NCBI RefSeq assembly: GCF_025972045.1 | Contig: NZ_JAPDHX010000001.1 | Coordinates: 724,787-788,786, forward strand | Reading direction: 5' to 3' | DNA: 64,000 nucleotides | Source: Micropruina sonneratiae | Lineage (GTDB): Bacteria > Actinomycetota > Actinomycetes > Propionibacteriales > Propionibacteriaceae | In this document: positions 27,321 through 35,757 of the stretch, in pieces | How positions within the stretch are numbered: the stretch's first letter is position 1 | Layout: every line of letters starts with the position of its first letter | Notes under the pieces: model-generated | What the model saw: the letters and a program-made list of their open reading frames with translations, nothing else | What the model was told of the DNA's origin: nothing | Databases searched by the model: none | Made by a program: the position numbers and the translations under genes

Positions 27321-27336
27321 TCGAACAGATGTTCGA
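27321..27336. promoter_or_regulatory. LexA-binding SOS box
   Basis: TCGAACAGATGTTCGA is a perfect inverted repeat matching the actinobacterial SOS consensus TCGAAC-N4-GTTCGA. It overlaps the expected transcription start of the operon carrying dnaE2 and dinB, so LexA would block initiation until DNA damage. Confidence 0.92.
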
Positions 27337-27450
27337 TATATGAGTCGGGGAAGGGCTCACAGCTCCCCGGTGCGGACGGATCTCGACCCCCGTCCGCACC
27401 GGGGTCGTCCATTCCCTGGCAGGTCCGAAGGCGAAACCGGGGGTCACAGC

Positions 27451-27780
27451 GTGCGCAGGTATGACGAGACGATCGAGGTCCGGCAGGGCCTGGTCGGCGA
27501 CGACGAGGGACCGGCGGTTTTCCTGTGGCGGCACAAGGTGTGGAAGGTGACCGAGTTGCAGACCCGTTGGGTCGAGACGGCCGCCTGGTGGAACTCCGCC
27601 CAGGTGCGGGCGGCTCGTGGCGACGACACCCCCGGCGCCGAGGCCGACGACGACCTGCTCGGCGAGCAGGAGGTCTGGCGGGTGGTGGCCGCCGACGGCA
27701 GGCTGGGTGTTCCCGGGGTGTACGAGCTGGCCCGGTCGTGGGGCAGCGGGTCGTGGCGGCTGCGGGCGGCGGTCGACTGA
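27451..27780 (+). CDS. DUF6504-like small protein heading the SOS operon
   Basis: A 109-residue protein of unknown function. Aromatic-rich core: GPAVFLWRHKVWKVTELQTR and WVETAAWWNSAQVR, then an acidic linker and the C-terminal VWRVVAADGRLGVPGVYELA. The pattern resembles DUF6504 proteins, which in actinobacteria occur beside error-prone polymerase genes. No catalytic residues are evident. GTG at 27451 is chosen because the family-like sequence starts at VRRYDETIEV; the frame is open further upstream across the promoter region. The stop overlaps the next ATG by one base. Under the LexA box, so presumably DNA-damage induced. Confidence 0.7.
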   Translation: MRRYDETIEVRQGLVGDDEGPAVFLWRHKVWKVTELQTRWVETAAWWNSAQVRAARGDDTPGAEADDDLLGEQEVWRVVAADGRLGVPGVYELARSWGSGSWRLRAAVD

Positions 27781-28163
27781 TGCCCGCCGAACTGACCGCC
27801 GCCGCGGCGGCGCTGGCCGAGGCCGAGCTGGCCGAGCAGCCCGCCCAGCGCTTCCTGCTGGCCCACCTGGCCGCGCTGCGGGTGGCGGCGGTGGTGCTGG
27901 CCTGCCGGGCGTCCGGACGCGGCTCGACCCGCCCCCGCGACGTCTGGCAGGTGCTCGCCGAGGTCGCCCCCGAGTACGCCGAATGGGCCGGCTTCTTCGC
28001 CTCGTCGGCGCTGAAGCGGCGGGCCGTCCAGGCCGGTGAGGGTGCGCTGGTCAGCGCCCGCGAGGCCGACGACCTGGTCCGCGACGCCGGCATCTTCCGC
28101 GACCGGGTGGCCCGCCGGCTGGCCCGGGGCACGACCGGCACGACCGGCACGGTCGCATCATGA
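27780..28163 (+). CDS. SAV_6107-type HEPN domain protein
   Basis: A 127-residue helical protein. The run QRFLLAHLAALRVAAVVLAC followed by RPRDVWQVLAEVAPEYAEWA fits the SAV_6107 HEPN family found beside dnaE2/dinB genes in actinobacteria. HEPN proteins are often RNases or partners of nucleotidyltransferases; an R-x4-H string (R24-H29) is present, but near the N-terminus, and I do not claim it is catalytic. ATG shares a base with the upstream stop; the gene ends 4 bases into dnaE2. A role in SOS mutagenesis is inferred from the operon. Confidence 0.72.
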   Translation: MPAELTAAAAALAEAELAEQPAQRFLLAHLAALRVAAVVLACRASGRGSTRPRDVWQVLAEVAPEYAEWAGFFASSALKRRAVQAGEGALVSAREADDLVRDAGIFRDRVARRLARGTTGTTGTVAS

Positions 28164-31100
28164 GCGACCCGTTCGTGCACCTGCGAGTGGCGTCCGGCTA
28201 TTCGCTGCGCTACGGCGCCTCGCAGCCGTCCGCCCTGGTCGACGCCGCCGCCGACGCCGAGATGGACACCCTGGCGCTCACCGACCGCGACGGCCTCTAC
28301 GGTGCGGTGAAGTTCGCCCGCGCCTGCCTGCGCACCGGTATCGCACCGGTGATCGGCGTCGACCACAGCATGGCCGACGGTTCCCGGGCGGTCAGCCTGG
28401 CCACCTCGCGGCGCGGCTGGGCGTCGCTGTGCCGGCTCACCTCGCAGGTGCACCTGGCCGGCGAGCGGGGCAGGCCGCGCTGCACCCCCGAGGCGATCGC
28501 CGGCCACGACGACCTGGTGGTGATGCTGGGCGACGACTCCGACCTGGGCCGGGCGCTGGCCGCCGACGACAACGACGGCGCCGAGCGCAGCCTGCACCGC
28601 TGGCTGGACGCCGTCGACCGGCACCGGCTCGCCGTCGCGGTCACCAACCAGCACGTCGCCGGCCGCGGCGTCGGCTCGGCCGCGCTGGCCGGCCGGATGC
28701 TGGCCTTCGCCGACGCCCACGGCCTGACCGGCGTGCTCGCCAACGGCGTCCGGATGACCGGCAAGCACCTGGCACCCACCGTCGACGTGCTGGACGCCTC
28801 GCGCCGGCTGGTCCCGCTGGACGCCCGCAACGTCGACCGGCGCAACGCCGAGGGCTACCTGAAGAGCGGCAAGGAACTGTTGGCCGCCGCCGAGCAGGTC
28901 GCCGCCCTGGCCGGACGCCGCGACGCCGAGCGGCTGATCGGCGACACCCGGCTGCTCGCCACCCGGGCCAGGCTCGACCCGCGCGCCGACATCGGGCTGG
29001 GCGAGATCCACCTGCCCGAGTTCGACGTGCTCGACGTCCGCGGATCGGCGCCGGACGCGATGACCGCGCTGAAGCTGCGCTGCGAGGCCGGCGTCGCGGC
29101 CCGCTACGGCACCTCCACCCCCGCGGTCGAGGCCCGGCTGGCCGACGAACTGGCGGTGATCGAGGCCCTCGGCTTCGCCACCTACTTCCTCACCGTCGCC
29201 GAGGTGGTGGCGATGATCGGCCGGCTCGGCATCCGCTGCGCCGCCCGCGGCTCCGGCGCCGGGTCGCTGGTCAACTACCTGCTCGGCATCTCGGGCGTCG
29301 ACCCGATCCGCTACGGGCTGCTGATGGAACGCTTCCTGTCGCCGCTGCGGCAGGTGCTGCCCGACATCGACATCGACGTCGAATCGGCCCGCCGCACCGA
29401 GATCTACGACGCGATCCTCGACGTGTTCGGCGGTGACCGGGTGGCGTGCGTGGCGATGATGGAGACCTACCGCGTCCGGCACGCGATCCGCGACGTCGGC
29501 GCGGCGCTCAGCCTGCCGCCGCGCGAGATCGACGCGATCGCCAAGGCGTTCCCGCACATCCGGGCCGCGGACGCCCGGGCCGCCCTGCGCGACCTGCCCG
29601 AGCTGCGCGCCGCCGGGCTGGGCGAGCGCCGGCTCGAGGTGCTGTTCCAACTGGTCGAATCGTTGGACGGGCTGCCCCGGCACGTGGCGCTGCACCCGTG
29701 CGGGGTGCTGCTGTCCGACACCACCCTGCTCGACCGCACCCCGGTCGAGGCCAGCTTCGGCGGCTTTCCGATGAGCCAGTTCGACAAGGACGACGTCGAA
29801 GATCTCGGTCTGCTCAAGCTCGACGTGCTGGGCATCCGGATGCAGTCGGCGATGGCGCACGCGATCGAGGAGATCCGCCGGGTCGAGGGCACCGAGGTCG
29901 ACGTCGACGTCCTCGCCCCCTACGACGACCCCGACACCTACGACATGATCGGCAAGTCGGTCACCCTGGGCTGCTTCCAGATCGAGTCGCCCGGCCAGCG
30001 TGAACTGGTCGGCAAGTTCGGCCCGAGCGACTTCTCCGACATCATCATCGACATCTCGCTGTTCCGGCCCGGGCCGGTGAAGTCCGAGATGGTGGTTCCC
30101 TTCCTCGAGACCCGGCAGGGCTGGAGTCGGCCGCGCTACCTGCACCCCGACCTGGTGCCGGCGCTGGCCGAGACCGGCGGGGTGGTGGTGTTCCACGAGC
30201 AGGTCATCCAGATCATCGCGATCATGACCGGCTGCACCCTCGCCCAGGGCGACGAGGCCCGGCGGGCGCTGGGGCGTCCGGACACCCAGGCCGACGTGAA
30301 GCGCTGGTTCATGCCCACCGTGCTCGGCCGCGGGTACGACCGGACGGTCGCCGAGAAGGTGTGGTTCGTGCTCGAGTCGTTCGCCTCGTTCGGCTTCTGC
30401 AAGGCGCACGCAGCGGCGTTCGCGCTGCCCACCTACCAGTCGGCCTGGCTGAAGCGGCACTACCCGGCGCACTTCCTGGCCGGGGTGCTCACCCACGACC
30501 CGGGCATGTACCCCAAGCGGCTGATCCTGGAAGAGGCGCGGCGGTGCGGCATCGCGATCCTCGGGCTCGACGTGAACGTCAGCGACGAGGCGTACCGGGT
30601 CGAGAAGCTGACCGAGCTCTTCCCGGTTGCGTCCGGCGCCGCGGCGGATCCGCCGCCTCAGACGCACGGTTCGTTCTCGCCGGGGAACAGGACCTCTCAC
30701 CGGCTCACCCCCGGCGACGGCCTGCCGGACGGTCGCGGCTACGGCATCCGGCTGTCCCTGGCCGACGTGAAGGGGATCACCGCCGCCGAGATCGCCCGGA
30801 TCGTGGCGGGACGTCCGTACCATTCGCTGTCGGATTTCTGGCGGCGCACCGGCAATCCGTCCGACATCACCGAACGGCTGGCGCTGGCCGGCGCCTTCGA
30901 CGCGCTGTACGGCATCGAGGCGCCCGGCGCGGTGCGCCGTCGCGGGGCCGTCACCCGCCGCGACCTGCTGCTGGCGGTCGCCGACCTGGAGCGGGCCGAC
31001 CGTGCCCACGCCCGGGCGCACGGCCGGGCCCGCGGGCTCAAGCCGGCCCGTCGCGTCGAGGCCGGGGACGATCCGCTGGAGCGGGCCAGACGGCAGGCGC

Positions 31101-31894
31101 AGGGCGCCAGGCCGGTCGCCCCGCAGGAGATCCAGCTGCCGCTCGATTTCGGCGAGCCGGACGAGGCGGGTCCCGACGAGCTCGACCAGGTGCACCCCGA
31201 CCGACTGCACCCCGACCGGCGCACCCCGGCCGACGTGGCGCCGACCGGTCTGGCCGAGCTGAGCGACGCCGAACGGCTCAGTGCCGAGTTGGAGATCATC
31301 GGCCTGGACGCCAGCCGGCACCTGCTCACCGACCACCTGCCGTTCCTGGACGCCCTCGGCGTCACCTTCGCCGCCGACCTGCTCAGCCGGCGCAGCCACG
31401 GCGAGGTGCTGATCGCCGGGGTGAAGGTGGCCACCCAGACCCCGCCGGTGCGGTCCGGCCGCCGGGTGGTTTTCCTCACCGTCGACGACTCCACCGGCCC
31501 GGCCGACGCCACCTTCTTCGAGGACGCCCAGGGGCCCTACGCGGCCACCGTGTTCAACTCCTGGCTGCTGCTGGTCCGTGGCGAACTGCGGCGCACCGGG
31601 CCGCGGGGGGTGTCGGTGCGGGCCACCGGTGCCTGGGACCTGACCGTGCTGCACAGCCTGTACAGCCAGGCCCTGGCCGAGACCGGCGAGACCGACGCCG
31701 CCCTGGGCCGCGTCCGCGAGGCGATGGCCGAGGTGCCCGACGGCTTCGGCGTGGGCGACGCCGACGGACGCCGCCGGGTGCTGGTGCACGCCAGCGGCTT
31801 CCAGCAGTCGCCCTACGCCGACGTCAAGCCGGCGGGGGAGAACATCACCTCGCGCAAGCTGTGGCACACCAGCCCGGGGAGTTCCGGCCGATGA
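28160..31894 (+). CDS. dnaE2: Error-prone DNA polymerase III alpha subunit DnaE2
   Basis: A C-family polymerase for damage-induced mutagenesis. Domains in order: PHP (1-270), palm with RGSGAGSLVNYLLGISGVDP and the catalytic LPDIDIDVES (about 397-406), fingers, tandem helix-hairpin-helix (YGIRLSLADVKGI onward) and OB fold. Oddities: the PHP start reads FVHLRVASGYSL, so the second His of the usual HLH is Arg; a Pro/Ser/His-rich insertion of about 30 residues (about 823-855) precedes the HhH region and is partly encoded by an inverted repeat; total length is 1244 residues. A QLPLDF string at Q992-F997 fits a beta-clamp-binding hexapeptide. Overlaps the HEPN gene and dinB by 4 bases each. SOS regulated via the upstream LexA box. 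Confidence 0.95.
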   Translation: MSDPFVHLRVASGYSLRYGASQPSALVDAAADAEMDTLALTDRDGLYGAVKFARACLRTGIAPVIGVDHSMADGSRAVSLATSRRGWASLCRLTSQVHLAGERGRPRCTPEAIAGHDDLVVMLGDDSDLGRALAADDNDGAERSLHRWLDAVDRHRLAVAVTNQHVAGRGVGSAALAGRMLAFADAHGLTGVLANGVRMTGKHLAPTVDVLDASRRLVPLDARNVDRRNAEGYLKSGKELLAAAEQVAALAGRRDAERLIGDTRLLATRARLDPRADIGLGEIHLPEFDVLDVRGSAPDAMTALKLRCEAGVAARYGTSTPAVEARLADELAVIEALGFATYFLTVAEVVAMIGRLGIRCAARGSGAGSLVNYLLGISGVDPIRYGLLMERFLSPLRQVLPDIDIDVESARRTEIYDAILDVFGGDRVACVAMMETYRVRHAIRDVGAALSLPPREIDAIAKAFPHIRAADARAALRDLPELRAAGLGERRLEVLFQLVESLDGLPRHVALHPCGVLLSDTTLLDRTPVEASFGGFPMSQFDKDDVEDLGLLKLDVLGIRMQSAMAHAIEEIRRVEGTEVDVDVLAPYDDPDTYDMIGKSVTLGCFQIESPGQRELVGKFGPSDFSDIIIDISLFRPGPVKSEMVVPFLETRQGWSRPRYLHPDLVPALAETGGVVVFHEQVIQIIAIMTGCTLAQGDEARRALGRPDTQADVKRWFMPTVLGRGYDRTVAEKVWFVLESFASFGFCKAHAAAFALPTYQSAWLKRHYPAHFLAGVLTHDPGMYPKRLILEEARRCGIAILGLDVNVSDEAYRVEKLTELFPVASGAAADPPPQTHGSFSPGNRTSHRLTPGDGLPDGRGYGIRLSLADVKGITAAEIARIVAGRPYHSLSDFWRRTGNPSDITERLALAGAFDALYGIEAPGAVRRRGAVTRRDLLLAVADLERADRAHARAHGRARGLKPARRVEAGDDPLERARRQAQGARPVAPQEIQLPLDFGEPDEAGPDELDQVHPDRLHPDRRTPADVAPTGLAELSDAERLSAELEIIGLDASRHLLTDHLPFLDALGVTFAADLLSRRSHGEVLIAGVKVATQTPPVRSGRRVVFLTVDDSTGPADATFFEDAQGPYAATVFNSWLLLVRGELRRTGPRGVSVRATGAWDLTVLHSLYSQALAETGETDAALGRVREAMAEVPDGFGVGDADGRRRVLVHASGFQQSPYADVKPAGENITSRKLWHTSPGSSGR
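30628..30666. repeat. Inverted repeat within the low-complexity insertion of dnaE2
   Basis: TGCGTC ... GCGGCGGA / TCCGCCGC ... GACGCA form nested arms around a GATC-centred palindrome. It lies at the start of the dnaE2 insertion absent from related polymerases, so it may mark an inserted element. The arms are not fully continuous. Confidence 0.4.
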
Positions 31895-33078
31895 CGACCC
31901 CCCGGGTGATCATGCACATCGACATGGACGCCTTCTACGCTTCGGTCGAGCTGCGCCGGCGTCCGGAACTGGTCGGCACCCCGATGTTCGTCGGCGGCGC
32001 CGATCGCGGGGTGGTGCTGAGCGCCAACTACGAGGCCCGGGCCTTCGGCATCGCCGGAGGCATGCCGTCGGCGCGGGCGCGGCGACTGTGCCCGCACGCG
32101 GTCGCCGTGCCCGCCGACTTCGACACCTACGGCGAGGTGTCGGCCGGCATCGTCGCGGTGTTCGAGTCGGTCACCTCGCACGTCGAGAGCGCCTCGATCG
32201 ACGAGGCCTACCTCGATGTCACCGGCAGCCTGCGCAGCTACGGCACGGCCCGCGAGCTGGGCGAGTACCTGCGGGCCGTGGTGGCCGACGAGCAGGGCAT
32301 CACCTGCTCGGTGGGCATCGGGCCGACCAAGTTCGTCGCCAAGATCGCCTCCGGGCAGGCCAAGCCGGACGGCCTGGTCGAGGTGCTGCCCGGCGACGTC
32401 ACCTCGTTTTTGCACCCGTTGCCGGTCGAGGCCATCTGGGGGGTCGGCGAAGCCACCGCCGGCAAGCTGCATCGGCTCGGCATCAGCTCGGTCGCAGAGC
32501 TGGCGCACACCCCGGCCGGCACCCTGCAGCGGGCCTTCGGGCCGCATCAGGGGGCGCTGTTGTCCGAACTCGCCTGGGGCCGGGACGCCCGCCGGGTGGT
32601 GGCCCGGCCGGGGGAGCGCGGGGTGGGCTGCCAGGAGACCTTCTCGCGCGACACCGATGACCCGGCGCTGGTCCGCGCCGAGTTGCTCCGGGTGGCCGGC
32701 ACGGTCGCCTCCCGGATGCGCCAGTCCGGGGTGCTCGGCCGGGTGGTCACCCTGACCCTGCGGTTCGCCGACTTCCGCACCGTGTCGAAGTCGCTGACCC
32801 TGGCCAGCCCCACCGACGGCACCGACGAACTGCACGCCCAGGCGATGAGGCTGTACGCCAGGTTCGGGCTGGAGCGGCCACGCATCCGCCGGGTCGGCAT
32901 CAGGGTCGAGGGCCTGGTGGACGCCGACCAGGCCTACTGCCAGCCCACCCTGGACGCCCCCGACCGCGGTTGGCGCGAGGCCGAGCTGGCGGTGGACGCC
33001 GTCCGCCGCAAGTTCGGTCCGCACTGCCTCGAGCGCGCGGTGCTGACCAGGCACGGCTACGCCCCGCGCCGGCCCTGA
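31891..33078 (+). CDS. dinB: DNA polymerase IV (Y-family)
   Basis: A 395-residue translesion polymerase. Catalytic residues are intact: HIDMDAFYASVE at residues 8-19, YEARAFGI, SIDEAYLDVTG (acidic pair of the palm) and CSVGIGPTKFVAKIASGQAK. The HhH region (IWGVGEATAGKLHRLGI) and little-finger domain follow. This separates it from ImuB, which lacks the catalytic acids. No obvious C-terminal clamp motif. ATG overlaps the dnaE2 stop by 4 bases. Last gene of the SOS operon; a weak hairpin follows. Confidence 0.95.
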   Translation: MTTPRVIMHIDMDAFYASVELRRRPELVGTPMFVGGADRGVVLSANYEARAFGIAGGMPSARARRLCPHAVAVPADFDTYGEVSAGIVAVFESVTSHVESASIDEAYLDVTGSLRSYGTARELGEYLRAVVADEQGITCSVGIGPTKFVAKIASGQAKPDGLVEVLPGDVTSFLHPLPVEAIWGVGEATAGKLHRLGISSVAELAHTPAGTLQRAFGPHQGALLSELAWGRDARRVVARPGERGVGCQETFSRDTDDPALVRAELLRVAGTVASRMRQSGVLGRVVTLTLRFADFRTVSKSLTLASPTDGTDELHAQAMRLYARFGLERPRIRRVGIRVEGLVDADQAYCQPTLDAPDRGWREAELAVDAVRRKFGPHCLERAVLTRHGYAPRRP

Positions 33079-33088
33079 TCCGCGTCCC

Positions 33089-33121
33089 GTTGCCGCCCGG
33101 TAACGGCCCTTGCCCGGCAAC
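33089..33121 (+). terminator. Weak hairpin after dinB, possible terminator
   Basis: GTTGCCG (33089-33095) pairs with CGGCAAC (33115-33121), with a 19-base inner segment able to form further GC pairs. Starts 11 bases after the dinB stop. No T-run. Confidence 0.4.
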
Positions 33122-33226
33122 CCTCGACGGTGACTTCGCCGATCTGTTCCGTTTGGTCTGTCGCCCGCCTAGACTTGGTTCGCGCTCCAGCCTTGTGCGC
33201 CCCGTTGATAACGAAGGGAGGGTGGC

Positions 33227-33598
33227 ATGGCTCTTTCCGAGGAGGAACAGCGACTCCTGACCCAGATGGAGGAGGCACTGGCAGCTGAGGATCCCAAGCT
33301 GGCCAGTACTCTGCGTGGCACCACAACCCGGCGGTTGCACCGTCGTCGAGCCGCCATCGCCGGAGTCGGTTTCCTGATCGGCATCGCCTGCCTCGTCGGA
33401 GGCATGCAGGTGAGCCCCGCCCTCAGCATCGTCGGATTCGTCATCATGCTGGCCGCCAGCGTCGTCGCGATCACCTCGTGGCGTCACGTCGGCGACGCCG
33501 CGGCGTCCAAGCCCTCAGTGCGTTCACCGCAAGGCGAAAAGGCCTTCATGGACAAGATGGAAGAGCGCTGGCGCCGTCGTCAGGACGAGGGCCAGTAA
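33227..33598 (+). CDS. DUF3040 membrane protein
   Basis: A 123-residue protein with the DUF3040 start MALSEEEQRLLTQMEEALAA followed by DPKLASTL, two membrane helices (about residues 45-65 and 69-90) and a charged C-terminal tail (FMDKMEERWRRRQDEGQ). Function unknown; a DUF3040 gene next to dinB and upstream of the MoxR/DUF58/mraZ region is a recurrent actinobacterial arrangement. ATG at 33227 has a good GGGAGG site. It is convergent with the TgpA-like gene. Confidence 0.87.
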   Translation: MALSEEEQRLLTQMEEALAAEDPKLASTLRGTTTRRLHRRRAAIAGVGFLIGIACLVGGMQVSPALSIVGFVIMLAASVVAITSWRHVGDAAASKPSVRSPQGEKAFMDKMEERWRRRQDEGQ

Positions 33599-33615
33599 CC
33601 CCCCGCGACACCGGT

Positions 33616-35757
33616 TCAGCCCTTCCACCACAACCCCCGCCACAGCGACCGCGGGAACAGCCGTCGCCACCACGGTGGCCGGCGAACCGCCTCGATGCCC
33701 GCCCGCACCCGCTCGACGTCGGCGCCCAGTTGCCCGACGTCGCCCAGCGACTCCGCGTACCGCGCGCGTTCCACCAGCACCGCCACCCGGCCCATCGCCG
33801 CCGCCGCGTCCGGGCCCAGGTCGTCGGCCACCCGGGTGCCGATCTGCCGAGGCGACCCCTGCGGCCACTCCGCCCCGGCGTCCCAGACCGTGTCGCGCAC
33901 CTCCTCCCAGGCCGCGGCGACCGCCTGCCGCGGCTGTCGCACCACAAGTCGGCGGGTCCGTCGCAGCCGGCGCAGCAGCGCCGGGGTGACCCCGGCGGCG
34001 AGCGTGACCAGCAGCCCCGCCGCCGTCCAGCCCAGCCAGGTCAGGTCGGCCGCCACCGCCTCGGGCTCGGGCTCGTCGACGTTGGAGGTGGGCTCAGCGG
34101 TCGGCTCCTCGGTCTGCGCCGAGGGCGACGGGGTCGCGCTGGCGCTGGGCGTCGGTGCCTCCTCGGAGACCGGCAACGTGTAGGACGGTGGCGTGGCCAC
34201 CCCCGGCGTCGGCTCGAAGGCGACCCAGCCCAGGGTGCCGAAGTACAGCTCCGGCCAGGCATGCATGTCGCGGATCGACACCTCCCAGCCGTCCCCGACC
34301 CGATCGCCCGGCAGGAACCCCACCGCGACCCGGGCCGGGATGCCGACCGCGCGGGCCAGCACCGCCATCGAGGTGGCGAACTGCTCGCAATAGCCGGTGC
34401 GGTCGTCGAACAGGAACCGGGTGAGCGCCTCGTAGCCCGAGCCCGGCGCCGGCTCGGTGCTGTAGCTGAACCGCGACGAGCGCAGCCACTGCTGAATCAG
34501 CAGCGCCTTCTGCCCGTCGGTGGCGGCGTCGGCGGTGATGTTCTGCGCCAGCTCACGGATCCGCTGCGGCAGGTCGTCGGGGACGGCCGCGGTGGTGGAC
34601 CCGTCGACCGGATAGCCCGCGGCAGCGGCCCGCACCCGCTCACCGCTCGGCGTGGTGTCGATCACCGTCGCCTGGTAGCGCAGCGCGTTCGTGGCCTGCT
34701 TCTGGCCGGCCCCCGCCGCCAGCACACTCAGCGACTGCGGGTCGTGCCGCCACTGACCGGACGCCGTGAACGAGGCCGGCGCGTAGGGCAGCGGCAGCCA
34801 CTCGCTGTTGAAGTCGCCGACCGTCACGTCGATCGAGTACCGCGGGCTGTCGGCCGGCGCTCCCTGGGGCGCCGGCAGGTTGCCCTCGAACAGGTCGATC
34901 GCGTTGAGGTGGAAGCCAGTGGCGTCGAAGGCGGGCAGCGAGGTGAGCCGCAGGTACACCCCGGTGCCGGTGCTGGTGGTGTAGTCGAGCACGGGCCGGT
35001 CCACGGGCATCTGCAGGTTGCGCCGCAGGTCGAGGCTCGGGTCGCCCATCTCGACCGGGCCCTGACCGCTGAACGGTGCGCCGCGCCCGGCGTCCAGCCC
35101 GGGGGTGAAGACGCCGGCCAGGCCGGCGACCAGCAGGCCCGACAGCAGCATGGCGCCGCCGCCCAGCAGCAGGCTCCAGCGTGAGCCGTCGGCGGCCTGG
35201 AAGCGCAGCGCGCGGTTGCGGTTGGCCGCCTCGGCGAGCAGCACTCCGACGTAACCGACGGCCAGCCACAGCAGCGGCCAGAAGGTCACCAGGGCGGGCA
35301 GGGCCAGCGCGGTGACGAGGTAGGGCACGGCCAGCGGCAGCAGCGTCCAGGCCGGATGGCCGTAGCCGACGGCGAGCTGGTCGGCCAGGAAGGCGAGCAC
35401 CCCGATCGCAGCCACCGCGATCAGCCGGACGCCGGTGTTGGGCCCCATCGGCGCACTGGACAGCACCGTCCAGCGCAGCGCGTCCTGGACCAGGCCGGGC
35501 AACTGGCCCGGGCCGCTGACCCCGGACGCCGCACCGAGCACCGTCAGCGCGGCCAAGCCGGCGCCGGCCTGGAGCAGCCGGGCCGCCACGCCCGCACCGG
35601 CGACCCGCCGGGCGATGATGCCGGCCCCGCCGACGACGGCGATCAGCAGCAGCGAGTCGGAGAACAGCCGGCCGTCCTCGGTGATCGGCCCGAGGCCGGT
35701 CAGTGTCAGCGCGGTCGCCAGCATCACCGCCAGCCCCATCCGGTCGGTGTCCCTCAC
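33616..35757 (-). CDS. TgpA-type transglutaminase membrane protein (DUF3488/DUF4129)
   Basis: A 713-residue membrane protein: N-terminal block of six membrane helices (residues 1-200, DUF3488), a large extracytoplasmic transglutaminase domain, then a low-complexity Ser/Pro/Glu linker, one helix and a cytoplasmic DUF4129-like tail. The triad is visible: Cys in DRTGYCEQFATSMAVLAR, His in IRDMHAWPELYFG and the acid in WVAFEPTPG. Family members may crosslink or cleave surface proteins; the substrate is unknown. GTG at 35757 overlaps the DUF58 stop by 4 bases; third gene of the MoxR-DUF58-TgpA operon. Confidence 0.9.
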   Translation of the reverse strand: MRDTDRMGLAVMLATALTLTGLGPITEDGRLFSDSLLLIAVVGGAGIIARRVAGAGVAARLLQAGAGLAALTVLGAASGVSGPGQLPGLVQDALRWTVLSSAPMGPNTGVRLIAVAAIGVLAFLADQLAVGYGHPAWTLLPLAVPYLVTALALPALVTFWPLLWLAVGYVGVLLAEAANRNRALRFQAADGSRWSLLLGGGAMLLSGLLVAGLAGVFTPGLDAGRGAPFSGQGPVEMGDPSLDLRRNLQMPVDRPVLDYTTSTGTGVYLRLTSLPAFDATGFHLNAIDLFEGNLPAPQGAPADSPRYSIDVTVGDFNSEWLPLPYAPASFTASGQWRHDPQSLSVLAAGAGQKQATNALRYQATVIDTTPSGERVRAAAAGYPVDGSTTAAVPDDLPQRIRELAQNITADAATDGQKALLIQQWLRSSRFSYSTEPAPGSGYEALTRFLFDDRTGYCEQFATSMAVLARAVGIPARVAVGFLPGDRVGDGWEVSIRDMHAWPELYFGTLGWVAFEPTPGVATPPSYTLPVSEEAPTPSASATPSPSAQTEEPTAEPTSNVDEPEPEAVAADLTWLGWTAAGLLVTLAAGVTPALLRRLRRTRRLVVRQPRQAVAAAWEEVRDTVWDAGAEWPQGSPRQIGTRVADDLGPDAAAAMGRVAVLVERARYAESLGDVGQLGADVERVRAGIEAVRRPPWWRRLFPRSLWRGLWWKG

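Noticed and set aside
27305-31867. Very long open frame on the minus strand opposite dnaE2 (over 1500 codons)
   Set aside because: Codon-mirror artefact of GC-rich coding DNA: composition is His/Gln/Arg/Gly-rich without any domain, and the plus strand carries an unmistakable DnaE2.
30361-33078. Extended 905-codon frame ending in dinB, suggesting a fusion protein
   Set aside because: The upstream part is out-of-frame translation of dnaE2. DinB homology begins exactly at the ATG at 31891, which overlaps the dnaE2 stop by 4 bases.
31897-33078. ImuB instead of DinB
   Set aside because: ImuB lacks the palm acids; this protein has HIDMDAFYASVE and SIDEAYLD, and a normal DinB length.
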